From Symsagittifera roscoffensis (Eukaryota; Xenacoelomorpha; Acoela; Convolutidae): DNA of 64,000 nucleotides. Of the stretch, positions 1 through 10,880 are shown piece after piece. The translations under genes were made by a program, and so were the position numbers. The number at the start of each line of letters is the position of its first letter. Position 1 is the stretch's first letter. The DNA is taken from the NCBI RefSeq assembly GCF_963678635.1, contig NC_087064.1:36961716-37025715 (forward strand). Reading direction: 5' to 3'. The notes below the pieces were generated by a model that saw only the letters and a program-made list of their open reading frames with translations, made no database searches and was not told the origin of the DNA.

Positions 1-62
1 CTTATAGTACCCAGGAAACTTTAACTTTAAAAATAAACGAAAAACTTCAGAGGTCAAGCCCG

Positions 63-430
63 TTGCTAGTCAATTTCACAACGCGTAAAATGAAAACTTG
101 CCTGCGGTCGCTTAAGTCAATTTTTGATAACAACCTGAAGTCTTCTGTTATGAATGAAATCAAATGTAAAGGATGGAGTTCCTCCAATATTGGACAAAAG
201 TATCGACATCGAGCGACACGGATAACAGAGCACCAAAAGAATGTTAAGCCGAGAGGACAGCATGTCACAGAATGCTGTTGACAATCTAAGATATTTGAAT
301 GGCAATTAGTTTAAAAAAGCAATGACGTTGAAAAATTAACATTGGAAGCTCCTGATTTAAGTAAACGCAAGCCAACTGAACACACCCGACGATTACAGGA
401 GCCGAGAGCTCATACTGAAACATTTGTCTG
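63..430 (+). pseudogene. Penelope-like element GIY-YIG endonuclease remnant
   Basis: This is a decayed C-terminal piece of a Penelope-like retroelement protein. The frame starting at 63 reads FTTRKMKTCLRSLKS, then a stretch ending in GQHVTECC, and after stops at 279 and near 315 resumes in the same frame with KLTLEAPDLSKRKP and a following TR..REPR-like segment. These blocks line up in order with the better preserved copies at 15237-15965 and 28156-28776 (FTTRKLKTCL, VGQHLLEC, LLTLEALHIWRERP). The endonuclease would nick target DNA during insertion; here stops and lost residues (the TYVDQT segment is unrecognisable) make it inactive. Its plus orientation matches the PLE2 remnants further right. 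Confidence 0.62.
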
Positions 431-1426
431 GCACTGTGCATGTCAGCTTAATTCGCGTTTCATTTATTCCAATCAAAATAGACAAAATGAGAAAAATATA
501 TTAGTTGAACTTGGACTATTTGATGCTAGTTGAACTTAGAACTATTTGATGCATGATGATGCTAGTTATAGCTAAAACAATCGTATTTTCGATTTAATTT
601 TTTTGCCATATGACTACTTTCAGCAAACAACAAATGACAAAAAAAGAACACCTTGGGCAAGTAGCAGTCTCAAAAATCCGGAGAAAACATTCAATTGCAC
701 CAATACCATAATTTTTTTGCCGGTATCTGCATCTGCTTGATTTATGAGAAGCTAGTGCGTCTCATCAGTACTACCTGCTAATTGCCCCAATTTACATTTC
801 ACCGGGTCTGCCATTCACTCACGAAGAATTATTAAACTGTTTTTTTTTGCCACGATAAGTTGGTCCTCACAAGCATTGCTAAAAAATACGCAGAGCCTGT
901 TCTTCATATTTACACAAAAGAGCAAATACGGCACTTTTCATACACAAGCAAAAGTATGATCAATAACGCTACTGGGAAAAACTGAATGAGGAACACTTTC
1001 TACAAAATTTCATAAGTGACGCCCGCCAATTATGAGTCTACTTAATTGCTAAGTGGCGCAAGCCATTTAAGACTCATTAGCAGTACCAGTCAATTTGAAA
1101 AAAGAAATATACCCAGTAACATGACTCAATTTATAGAGCGGACGCATTTAAACTAGTATACGAAAATTTATTAAAAACATCAAACCCTGCCAAAGTTTCG
1201 AACCCTTTTATTTTGCTGCTGATCCCCTTCCCTACCTCTACGCTACAGATCCATGATGCCTTGAAGCTAAAAAGCTATTTGTAATATAATAGTTTGTGTT
1301 AATATCCTTAGCATTGGCGGTACTTAATAGCTGGATCAACATGAACACATTTTATCGCAACAATTGCATCGCAACAAAATTTGCGACTTAGGTTGGAAAA
1401 AAAGAAGTATCATACAACAGCACAAG
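431..1426. other. AT-rich stretch without recognisable gene
   Basis: I see no coding similarity here. There is a small imperfect direct duplication around 509-560, in which the string gaactt.gaactatttgatgc occurs twice about 25 bases apart. The right edge is the target site of the gypsy insertion (CTATG at 1427-1431). Confidence 0.5.
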
Positions 1427-1431
1427 CTATG

Positions 1432-1514
1432 TGTTATATATTTTTTATACGTTAATGTTGATTTCAGATATTGTTGAATAAAAGCTTTATAAAGAAGCGG
1501 CGTTTCCTCCAACA
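1432..1514 (+). repeat. Left LTR of inverted gypsy element
   Basis: 83 bp starting TGTTATATA and ending CCTCCAACA, matching 4657-4739 with only a few differences in the first 25 bases. AATAAAAG at about 1477 could serve as the polyadenylation signal. It is flanked on the left by the target duplication CTATG. No TGG primer-binding site follows; instead the inverted RT segment begins within about 30 bases. Confidence 0.85.
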
Positions 1515-1543
1515 ATATCTATTTAATAAGTTTATCACAACAA

Positions 1544-2746
1544 TTAGGCTAAAAATTTGTGCAGGTTTTGGTCATGCTCTTCTTTATCGTTGCCTCCCAT
1601 TATCACATCGTCAAGATAGGCTTTCGTCTTTAATAACTTATGTTCACTAATTATAGAGTCCATGCACCTCTGGAAAACAGGTACTGCATTCGTTATTCCG
1701 AATGGTAAGCGACAAAACTGATAAAGTTTCCCATTGACTTCGAACGACGTTAGAGGTTTATCACTTTCCCGAATTTCAATTTGATGGTAAGCTGATTTCA
1801 AATCAATTTTGGAGAAAACCTTCCATTCAGCTGCTTCATCAATCATAGAATCAGGATCAGAGAAAGGATACGCGTCGACTTCTGTATACTTATTGATAGT
1901 TTCTGAGTAATCAATTACCATTCTGGGCTTGCAATTGTTGCCTTTAACAACGAAAGCCTGCGCACGCCATGGTGAATGCGAAACTTCAATTATTCCTGAC
2001 GCCAAGAGTCTTTCTACTTCCTTGTCCATAAATCGTGATGAGAAACGTGACTTCGTTCGGACAGGCTCGGCTACCTTGAGTGTTCTTTCAGAGAAAAGAG
2101 TTGGTGGCTCTACTTGAAGCGCTGGAAACATGGCAGATAGCATGGATACGACTGACTGCGAACCTGAAGGTCTTGTGAAACTGATTGGCTGTCTGTGGCC
2201 GCCTGGTTTGAATTCGATACTTGTATGTTCGCCTAAAACATCAGTCCCTATGATCATGTCAGCAACCAAACGATCAACTAACTTGAAAGTGACAGTATAC
2301 TTGTGGCCTTGAATTTCAACAGGAACTGTCGAAAATCCCACACACTCCAAACTGGTTCGATTTGCCATCATAGTATTCGAGACCTGAGAAGACATTGGCA
2401 AGTTCAACTGCTCGATAACAGATGAGCATACGAAAGACCCAGTAGCACCAGTATCTATTAATGCTTTAACTTTATGTTTACTCTGAACAAAAACTTCATC
2501 GAAGAAAGCAGTCTCGGACGACAAAGAACACAAAACAGCATTCACGCCTTTGTCTTTGTCACTTCTATTGTCATTTGGGCCCGTAGTTGATTTACAAGCT
2601 GCTGCCCAATGACCTGCTTTGCCACATTTATGACAAGAATCATTTCGGGCCGGGCAGTTTCTACGCATGTGGTTGCCATTCAACCCACAGAACTGACAGC
2701 TAGACCCTCTACGCCCGGACGCAGTGTTCGTTTGGTATAACGAAGA
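1544..2746 (-). pseudogene. pol: Inverted Gag zinc knuckle-protease-RT segment of the gypsy element
   Basis: Read on the minus strand from 2746, the frame holds a Cys/His knuckle (CQFCGLNGNHMRRNC) and a canonical CCHC knuckle (CHKCGKAGHWAAAC), then the aspartic protease active site (ALIDTGATGSF). The reverse transcriptase follows with motif A FSKIDLKSAYHQ, motif B LPFGITNAVPVFQR and the catalytic box AYLDDVIMGG. It ends at LHKFLA followed by TAA at 1544. There is no internal stop, so the segment looks young. It is truncated at both ends: the capsid part of Gag is absent upstream, and the RT thumb continues only on the opposite strand at 2752. The protease and RT would process Gag-Pol and copy element RNA; neither can act in this arrangement. 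Confidence 0.9.
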
Positions 2747-2751
2747 TCATT

Positions 2752-3444
2752 ATGTTAGGCCAGATACTTGAGAACGGGACAAAGCTACCTGATCCAGAAA
2801 GGTTACAAACATTGATGAATTATCCTTTTCCTATCACAGCAGTTCAGTTGCGCCGACTTCTAGGTTTTTTCGCTTATAATGCAAAATGGGTGAGCGATTA
2901 TACAAATAAAATCTTGCCGATATTGCAAGCAAAAAGTGCCAAAAGTTTTCCCCTTTCTCCAAAAGCTCTCGATGCAATTGAGCAATTGAAGGCCGACATT
3001 GCCAAATCTTCGCTTGTCATACCTCAGAGCAATGGAACTCCAATCAGAATAGAAACGGATGCCTCTGGTTCTGCTATAGGAGCATCACTTTCGCAGAATG
3101 ACAGGCCGATTGCGTATTTTTCGCGTACTTTATCTAATGCTGAACAGAAGCAGTCCGCAGTCGAACTTGAAGCGATGGCAGTTGTGGAAGCTTTCCGAAA
3201 ATGGGAACAGTTTATACGATCTTATCCAACGTCGGTTCTCACTGATCAAAAAGCCATTGCTTTCATTTTCTCCCGTCAGAAGTCTCGTATCAAGGACGAG
3301 AAGTTGATCCGTTGGCGTTTGGAGCTATCTCAGTATAGGTATGAAATAAGTTACCGCCCTGGCTCTCAAAACCTTTCAGCCGATGCACTTTCAAGAATAG
3401 CTGTTGCTCAGGATTCTCAGATCGCATTGCTCTCAAATCGTTAG
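2752..3444 (+). pseudogene. pol: RT tail and RNase H of the gypsy element
   Basis: The frame opens abruptly at the inversion junction with LGQILENGTKLPDPERL, the segment that normally follows the YLDD box of Ty3/gypsy RT by about 30-40 residues, and continues through RRLLGFFAYNAKWV. RNase H follows with its acidic residues visible: IETDASGSAIG (Asp), VELEAMAVVEAF (Glu), VLTDQKAIAF (Asp) and SADALSR (Asp). RNase H would remove the RNA template during cDNA synthesis. The frame stops at TAG 3442, and the integrase continues in another frame, so one frameshift separates them near 3425. The ATG at 2752 is only the first methionine after the junction, not a genuine start. Confidence 0.88.
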
Positions 3445-4634
3445 CACATCCAGGGATAAACCGTTTTTGGGAATACATTCAGAGGCATAAACTCGCCTTT
3501 TCTCTAGAAGTAAAGAAATGTATTGACAGCTGCTCAACATGCAAAGAGTGCAAGCCACGGTTCTATAAATCAAGCGTTAGAAGTTCTGCTGTTCGAGCCA
3601 GTAAGCCGTTTGAACGTTTAGGTATTGATCTTGTTGGGCCAAAAACTCCATCTAGCAAGTCTGGTGCTGTGCACATGCTAACTGTCATTGACGAGTATAG
3701 TCGTTTTCCTTTCGCATTTCCCATTAAAGATACCAGCAGTAGTAGTGTCCTTGCATGTTTGCGCAATCTGTTCTCTTTGCTCGGAACTCCGGCATTTATC
3801 CATTCAGACAGAGGGCGACAATTCGTGTCCAGTGAATTCAATTCGTTCTGTCATGAAAACGGCATTTCTCATTCTTGTACAACTCCGTACCATCCTAGTG
3901 GAAATGACCAAACTGAACGTTTCAACGGTACGATATGGACGGCAATTCGCTGCATTTTACACTCACAACAACTTGGACTTGAAAAATGGGAAGATGTCCT
4001 TCCTCAAGCCCTAGCATCCATCCGAACGTTAGTATGTTCAGCTACCAACGAAACACTTCATTCACGTTTATTTCGCTTTGACAGACGTGGCAGTGCTGGT
4101 TTCTCATTTCCGTCTTGGTTATCATCAGGCCGCGACGCTTATTTGAAAAAGTTTGTCCGCAACAAGGACGATCCATTAGTGACTCCAGTTAACATTGAAC
4201 AGGTAATTAACCCTTTTTATGCAAGAGTACGATTTCCTAACGGAAGGACTGATACAGTATCTACTTCTTCGTTGGCCCCTGGAGTGGGTGTTCCTCCGAT
4301 ACAAGATGAGTCACGTATGCCCGCTATTGGTTCTCAAGTCTCCGAACCTTTAGATCAACCGGTGGAAGTAGATGGTGAACAAATGGATATTAATGAGCCG
4401 AACCCTCCGAATGAAGTATCTGATACAAACACGTCTGAACCCACGGAAACGACCGGGGAATTCGATGAAACAATCAACAGTCAAAAAAACGATGTGCGAG
4501 TACCAAGCGAGCAAGTTGGCCGAAGAACGAGTTGTCGGAATAGAAAACAAACTCAATTTTATGGCTCCACTGTTGGCAGCTCAGAGATAAATGAAAAACC
4601 CGAAGATGATGAAATTGTATGGCGTTATGAATGA
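3441..4634 (+). pseudogene. pol: Integrase of the gypsy element
   Basis: In the frame of 3441 the sequence reads LAHPGINRFWEYIQRHKL and then CIDSCSTCKEC, the zinc-binding end of integrase, although the first histidine is not clear because of the upstream frameshift. The catalytic core has all three acids: ERLGIDLVGPK (Asp), IHSDRGRQFVSSEF (Asp) and YHPSGNDQTERFNG (Glu). A C-terminal tail of about 170 residues, acidic and rich in Ser/Thr/Pro, ends in RRTSCRNRKQTQFYG and a stop at 4632-4634. The protein would join element cDNA to host DNA. This is the best preserved part of the element; only the missing upstream frame prevents expression as a Pol polyprotein. Confidence 0.88.
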
Positions 4635-4644
4635 CTTTTCTTTT

Positions 4645-4656
4645 GGCGGGGATGAA
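4645..4656 (+). promoter_or_regulatory. Polypurine tract candidate of the gypsy element
   Basis: The short purine-rich string GGCGGGGATGAA lies directly before the right LTR, where Ty3/gypsy elements prime plus-strand DNA synthesis. It is 10 bases past the integrase stop. Confidence 0.6.
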
Positions 4657-4739
4657 TGTTATATATTTGTTATATGTTAATGTTGATTTCAGATATTGTT
4701 GAATAAAAGCTTTATAAAGAAGCGGCGTTTCCTCCAACA
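4657..4739 (+). repeat. Right LTR of inverted gypsy element
   Basis: 83 bp, TGTTATATATTTG...CCTCCAACA, followed at once by the second copy of the 5-bp target duplication CTATG (4740-4744). It is nearly identical to the left LTR, pointing to a fairly recent insertion. Confidence 0.85.
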
Positions 4740-4744
4740 CTATG

Positions 4745-5735
4745 CTTCTGTAAACACCTGTATCAGAACTTCGATCTTTACTTCTTTTAAGGAACTCAAA
4801 ACTGTCCTATCCCCAAAGCAAGAAATGACTCAAAATTACACAACCTTAGGCCAGTGGTGGCATCACGGTTATAAGCTCGTCATTTCTGCTGGTAAGGCAT
4901 ATAATAGCTGGCTCTTTTTGATCAATGTTTACAAGGAAAAAATGACAACTGAGGATATAGTTCATCGACTACAGCACGTCTGTAAGCGTTGAATCGGCCA
5001 CAGAGACTATTCTTGGTATTTTTTTCAAAGATCTGGCTGATAGTTTTGCGGCGCACTCAACAAATCGATTATAGCAATACGATCTACAATTCCGGATCTA
5101 TACCTTTATCAAATAAACTTGAAAAAAATTCTCTGATGCTGCAAACTAATAGCGGAGTACCTGAGGGGAGGCCTGTTTTGAAACCGCCAGTTTATAATGC
5201 GACGTGAAGCGATCAAAGAGCCAAAACTCATTTTTATAATCCTATAAAACTTGCCGATGACATGAATAAAATATATGTATTGGTAAAGAAACGACTCAGA
5301 CAAAACAACCAGTCCTCAGTCGAAAAAATATTACATGATTGTTAAAACTTGCATTAAGAAATAGTCCAGAAGTTCAAGATGTTATTTAAAGATGATTTAA
5401 AAAATTTCATTCGTTTAATTGAATATAAAGCCAACCGAAGATTCAAAAAGAGTAATGAAGGCAAGTAAAACTTAAAAAACTACTCTTTGTTGGAAAATCT
5501 CGATTTTCGAATTTCAATGAAAAAAATAGACGCCCTTCAAGCTCTTTAAATTTCTAGACCAATTTTTGATTGGCGCTTTTTGATAACATAAACCCAACTT
5601 GAGAAAATTGGATCAACAGTTAAAGTTTTTGTTCCGCTAGAAATCTAAAAATTGAATTCACTTCGAAATTAGAAATCATTAACGATTTCTCGCGCCGTTT
5701 CCACGTTCGTATTTGGAGCGCTATTTAAGGCACTG
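4745..5735. other. AT-rich stretch without recognisable gene
   Basis: Two open frames occur here (4696-4992, which starts inside the LTR, and 4989-5207), but neither shows a motif I recognise and both have the length expected by chance in the third codon-poor context. No function is proposed. Confidence 0.45.
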
Positions 5736-5819
5736 ATATTGATACATTTATGAATGCACTTAGGTCATTAATTATTCAAGTGAATAATTACCTAAGTGCA
5801 TTCATAAATGTATCAATAT
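5736..5819. repeat. Perfect inverted repeat (30-bp arms)
   Basis: Arms 5736-5765 and 5790-5819 are exact reverse complements (left arm begins ATATTGATACATTTATGAAT). Inside lies a second nested match, ATTATTCA-AG-TGAATAAT. The whole can fold as one long hairpin. No coding sequence or longer terminal repeat is attached, so it may be a small foldback element or a fold-over replication product. Confidence 0.9.
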
Positions 5820-8800
5820 GTATGAATGCACATCTGAAGTTATTAGAGACTTTTACGACTTTTCCTGAAAAAAAAACCAACAAAACATATCAGTAAGACT
5901 TGTTCAATTCTTCACTACTTTCATTACTCTTAAAAACAACTTCACGCTCAACAAATCAAAAGCAAGAGAGACAGGGAGAGAAAACCCTCACACAAATAAA
6001 TCAAATTTTTCAGAGGCGAAGCTGCACTTCAAAAACAGAAAAAAAAACACGACAAAAAGCAGCAAAAACTCGTCCACGATCGTTTAAGAGCCTGTAACTA
6101 CTAGCCACAAATAGAGCAGCCGCATATATTAAGAAAAAGCCAAAGCTATGTACAAGATCACTCCTAATAACAGCGCATAAGCTTTTCTTTTAGTAGGTTA
6201 CTGTATTACTTCTGTTTTTGTAGAGTAATGAAAAAGCTATGCACCAAATAGAAAAATAGACAATTTGACAAAAAGCACTCAAAAAATGAATAGGAAAATT
6301 TAAAAAAAAAGCCTCGAAAGAGCAAAAAGTTAGGCTGCGTCTTAGATTCAAACCAGCGACCTAGAGATTAGTCTCACACAAAAATTAAGCCACGGAAGCT
6401 TAATAGCTACCAAACACTCGCCACTAATAAAGCAGCTGCTATACAAATTCCAATGCTACAGTGATGTTTCCAATAAATTACACTTTTAATGAACATTTTT
6501 ACTTGCGAGTTAAGTTCGAAAAAATGAAAAGGTTCAGAATAATACAAAAAGCTGGACGCTAGTGTAAACACGTTAAATTTTTCATTATATAGTTTTAGCC
6601 AAAACATTTCATTTTCGAACTACAGCTTTTTGTCAGTTTCTTAGATCTAATCTCGTCCTTTCTGTTAATTGGCGGCCTCTCTTTCCTAATGTGCAGCACC
6701 TGAAATTGTGCTGCTCAGTCTTGTATTTATCGCCCAGAAAAATGTACACCAACAGACAAAAGAAAAATCCTATAACGATTGGCTTGCATCAAAATGAGCT
6801 TCACTGGCTTTTTACTGTCTCTCACATTGCCAATTCAAAATGGCCCGCATAAAATCAGGTCGACAAAACGTTACTGTCTGAAGGCAATCAACCGAGCCGC
6901 GGCAGCTAACTTAATTACATGTGAAATTAGTGAGTTCATGGTTAGGTCTCAGTATCCCCGGACCACAAAATCACTCCTAATAATAGCGCATAAGCTTTTC
7001 TTTTAGTAAGTCACTTAAATGTTTTCGTAGAGTGACAAAAAATAACCCCATCCATTGGAGATAGATCAACCTTTTCCCTAGATTTCAGTTTCTCATGACT
7101 TGAAAATGAACTTGAATAAGTAAAAACTATTTCAGGCCATTCCAGGAAGCAAAAAGTTGTTTAAAATGCAGTTTTGGAGCACAACTCCACACCCTTCAGT
7201 TTTCTTCAACTTCACCGAAGAAGCGCCTTCTTCACTGCCAGGAAAGGTTGCAATTTCATCTCTAGGCCTTCCCAATTGTTGACATGGGGCTAGTCACGGT
7301 TGTAAACAATTGTTACAACTCGATTGCTCCTTTTTTTGCCCTAATTCGTCAATTGTGGGCCACTATAATAGTGCCATTTTCTGTTTCTCGTCCTATTTTT
7401 GGCAGCAAAAATAGTTGTTTTGATGTTCGCGGTTTCTCACTTTTGCCAAAAAATTGTAACGAATCGTGCACGTCCAAATCCAAGTTTTGAAAACAGTTTC
7501 GTAATTTTTAAATCACGCAAACTAATTTCATTCAAATGTTCACATTTGCCATATTGCACAATTGTTTTCTCTCGAACAAAATTCGACACCAACCTGGTCG
7601 AGCCGCACATCTTTCCTAATTTGCAGCGCCAATAACGGTTGTTTTTGGCATCCTGTCAATTTTCTGCCAATTGAGCTCCGATTTACAACTGTCCTTACCA
7701 CACTACCTTAAATGCTATTCAACTGGAGTATTCTTTTGTCAGTGCTCCTCAATCCTTGTGGTGGAATGTTAGACCGTTTGACCTATAGATAAGGATTTGC
7801 ACCCAGAAGAGTAGTCTAAACACAATCTTTGAGTTCAGTTCACTGGAAAAGGAGGAATTTGAAGAGGGCAAGAAAATTTTTAAATTCCTCGTCGTGAATA
7901 TCATCTGCACATTAGCGATATTCCGATTTATTTTGCAAAAGCATTACTGGGATTCATCCGATAAGTGACTTTCAAGATCGTTGGCAATTTGCTTCTATAA
8001 ACACTGGAGTTCCCCTTGGAGTTCCCCTTATCAGCAATCTTCTTTCTTTTTACCCTCCCGAGGATCTTTTCGAGAGCTCGCGATTTGCGATGCAATCGGC
8101 GACGATCAATTCTGGAAATTGATTTTCTGACCTTTTAGGCTTGATATCACTGGAACGTGACACTTGATAGCAAAATCTAAATACACAAATAGGCTTGCTT
8201 TTTAAAAGCAAATGATTGTTCAATGAAAAAAAAATAATAGAAGAACAACAAATACTGGTGTTCGCATTGAGACATTTCTTTTACGTACAATACGGTTCTT
8301 GGCCTCAGAATAAATTTTTGCCAAAATTTATCTAGATCAGTGCACATAGTTGATAGAAAATCGATAAGTTCCAGAAGTTATATTGTGAACAAAATAAATC
8401 TGATGATTCGATTGAATTGCTATCGAAAAACAACAAAGTAAACGTCATAAGTTAACCAATTTCTAACTTACGGACCTGGATTTTTTTCTGCAAACAAGCT
8501 AGACCTAACAAGACTGGAAAGTTTTCAATCTTAAGTAAAAAAAATTGGATATCATCTGACAAAAAAGAATACAACGATTGCATTCTTACTGCACATATCG
8601 CCATAGTTTCAGCTATATGACCTGTTTCTTCTACATTCAATTGTGTTAGACCATTTTGATTCAGAGCTGCAATCGCAAATACAAACTCAAAAAGAGTTTC
8701 CATTCGAGATGAGAATGCCAAAATTAAAGCCTCGGATCAGTTCTTTTGGTCGCTCAACTTAACTTTCTAAGTATTCGGCGAATAAAACTAATATGATTTT

Positions 8801-9096
8801 TCTTGCCAATCACTTCAGCTTTAAAAAACCTAGAGAGTTTTAGAGCCATTTTTGTTCAAATTTTGATAGAACTTCATGGAAAAAAAGTATTATACACTTT
8901 TCCTGCTATCACAGATGATAACATAGGAACACCACTTTAATTAAGCAATACTTAAAAAAAAAAAGTTTTTCTTTCTTTCTTTCTGTACTATATTGTTGTT
9001 ATCAATTTGTGTTTCTTTTTCTATCTTACGGACTGCATGGTATTCTAAAAAAAATTGATTGAAATGACTGATTTTAAAAAATAGGTTTGAAATTTG
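5820..9096. other. Gene-poor AT-rich region with short direct repeats
   Basis: No protein-coding similarity was found. A segment of about 45 bp containing gcgcataagcttttctttta is present twice in the same orientation (about 6157-6203 and 6968-7013), and a short ctttcctaat.tgcagc string recurs near 6685 and 7611. Homopolymer runs and short frames of up to 89 codons are all consistent with AT-rich noncoding DNA. Confidence 0.5.
6331..6402 (-). other. tRNA-like / SINE-head candidate with Pol III signals
   Basis: On the minus strand there is an A-box-like stretch (GTGGCTTAATTTTTG), an anticodon-arm-like GAGACTAATCTC, and at 6354-6344 a B-box-like GGTTTGAATCT. About 20 bases further on, minus-strand T runs (plus-strand A run at 6302-6310) could end Pol III transcription. 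The acceptor ends do not pair convincingly, so this is not a normal tRNA; a decayed tRNA pseudogene or the head of a tRNA-derived SINE fits better. Confidence 0.4.
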
Positions 9097-10880
9097 TTAG
9101 GTTGAAAAGGGAGGATTCTGGATTGAGTAAAAAATATTCAAAAAAAACCACGTCCAGGAAGGTGAAAATTGTGTCTTGCCGTTAAGCTTTTGCGTATAAA
9201 TTGAAGATGGCTGTGAATTTTTAGTAAACGTCGTTAAAGCTATACGCTGTAACGTCTGTAACTGATCTCTAGCACTGCAATCCAGATTTTTTGATACGGA
9301 ATACTCACAAACATAATAGCAACGCCCGATGAGGTCACCGATCCTGAATCCAGGCAGTTTGTACAAGAACTAAAAAGATTCATCCATCATGCAAGAATTT
9401 TTTGTTTTAGATTGAAATTTTCCACCGCACACTGTTCAATATAAAGTAATTAACAACAACTCCGGACACTGTGGCTTGGTTATTCAGAGACCTGGCTATG
9501 GGGGAATTCTTTTTTTCTTCTAGAGTGGGGGGTTATTTTGGTAGTGGCATTTAAACAGTAAGTTCCATGTCTAGGTGAAGTCAATTTACTCCAACCGATT
9601 GAGATTGAAAAGCACAACAGATAGTGTTTCTGGCCCTTGAACAAGGGCTATAGAGCCTATCAAGAATTGATTTAATTTTGTTCATTATCGCGATTAAATG
9701 TCCACAGTACCAGATATTTTCCTTTATGTTTCGGTACTCATCATCAGATATATCACCGCATTCACGTGATACCAGTTCAAACAGCTTTCTCATTTTATAT
9801 TTTTTGACCTGAACGTGACCTCCTCAATGCACGCAAGGCAGATTTCGTTTAGTTTTTTTTTTGGGCTTCAACAATTCTAGAATGTCCCTCATTACTGCAG
9901 TTTCGTACTGTTTTAGTTCAGCAAGAGATGAACCCAAAGCTAACCATTTTTCTAAAATTATCCCAGATGCTTCGATTCAATGAAAGCGATGTTGCTATCT
10001 ACTTTGTTCAACGTGGTTTCATGTTTTTATGGCTTTCCTAGCAAACGGTGGTTAATCTTTCTCTAATTGCTCCGCCTAATGGTACTTTTATATACAGAAT
10101 CTCTACATCTGGAAAAATTGAATTTTCATTGGTCTCATTTTCTAAAGTTTTTTTCAAGATTTTTCGCGCTTCTAGTGAGTTGGTTTCGATATTTGCGCCT
10201 TCAACTTTTTCAAGTTTTGATAAGAACCGTATTCAGGTTATGAAAAGAGCTACCATGCATTGAGAGCACCAATCACATTGTGGCAATCTTTTTAAAAAAC
10301 TTTGCGAACACGTAAAGCATGGCGAGAAGCCTTCCAGTAAAACTCGTCCTTGTATGTATATACTCATTTTTTTCGTCTCTTTTCCTCCTAGACAACAGCA
10401 AAAGTGGTTCAAATCTAGCAGAACGGATAGCTTGTGTTTATTGATAAGCTTCCTCAATACACAAACACTAATGTTCTTGTCATCTGATTCCGCAACCAAT
10501 ATATTACTCTTCAGATTTTTTCGCGCTTTCTCAATGCCCCAGCCAGATGATGTTTGTTTGACCCTACTAGTATGGTTTTTGCCACTACCACTATCTCACA
10601 AAGGGCCTCCCTTCTGCCAACTTTACAGTTGCTTGTGCGTTGGCTCTTGATCGTATTTTTGACAAGGTTGTGCCAATCCACCCAATGACATTTTATTGAT
10701 GGAGGGTCCCTGCGGAGATGAACGACAATGTTTTTCTGCGGCTTCGCGGTGTTCGGGCTTAAGTATAATCCCGGAATCGCCGATACTTTGGGCAGATTTT
10801 TTTCTTTCTCCAGGTTTCTTTCTCCGGGTTGCCTATAAGTTCCCATCAAATTAGCAGCAAAACAAAAAGAGAAAAACAAA
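9097..10880 (-). pseudogene. Ancient decayed Penelope-like element (PLE1 copy 0)
   Basis: Three PLE1 blocks appear in order on the minus strand, in shifting frames. At about 10350-10560, ILVAESDDKNISVCVLRK parallels RLVAIAYGKGVSFCVMKK of the copy at 17088-17330. At about 9690-9845, EICLACIEEVTFRSK and CGDISDDEYRNIKENIWYC parallel the PHD finger of the copy at 16251-16679. At about 9190-9240, KIHSHLQFIRKSLT parallels KLHPNLQFTIEELD after the YVDD box. Stops and frameshifts separate the blocks. The element would have encoded an RT plus endonuclease; it is long dead and much more diverged than the three copies to the right. In this copy about 370 bases, not 70, lie between the PHD and the RT tail. 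Confidence 0.6.

Larger units (their letters stand above)
1432..4739 (+). mobile_element. Ty3/gypsy LTR retrotransposon with internal inversion
   Basis: A 3.3-kb element is bounded by two 83-bp LTRs (1432-1514 and 4657-4739; TGTT...AACA) and a perfect 5-bp target duplication CTATG (1427-1431, 4740-4744). Inside, a Gag zinc-knuckle/protease/RT segment reads on the minus strand (2746-1544), whereas the RT tail/RNase H (2752-3444) and integrase (3441-4634) read on the plus strand. The normal order gag-PR-RT-RH-IN is recovered only if the first segment is flipped. Most of gag, the leader, any primer-binding site and a short RT link are missing. The LTRs and target duplication are undisturbed, so the inversion is wholly internal. 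The integrase sequence style suggests a CsRn1-like or related Ty3/gypsy branch, which I could not confirm. Confidence 0.9.

Noticed and set aside
6968-7013. Short direct repeat (with 6157-6203) as LTRs of a small element
   Set aside because: The repeats are only about 45 bp, have no TG...CA ends, and no element-like features lie between them.
9700-9760. Minus-strand CTGATGATGAGTACCGAAAC, which looks like a hammerhead CTGATGA...GAAA pair
   Set aside because: It falls inside the decayed PHD coding sequence (SDDEYRN) and has no stem II pairing; the match is a codon coincidence.
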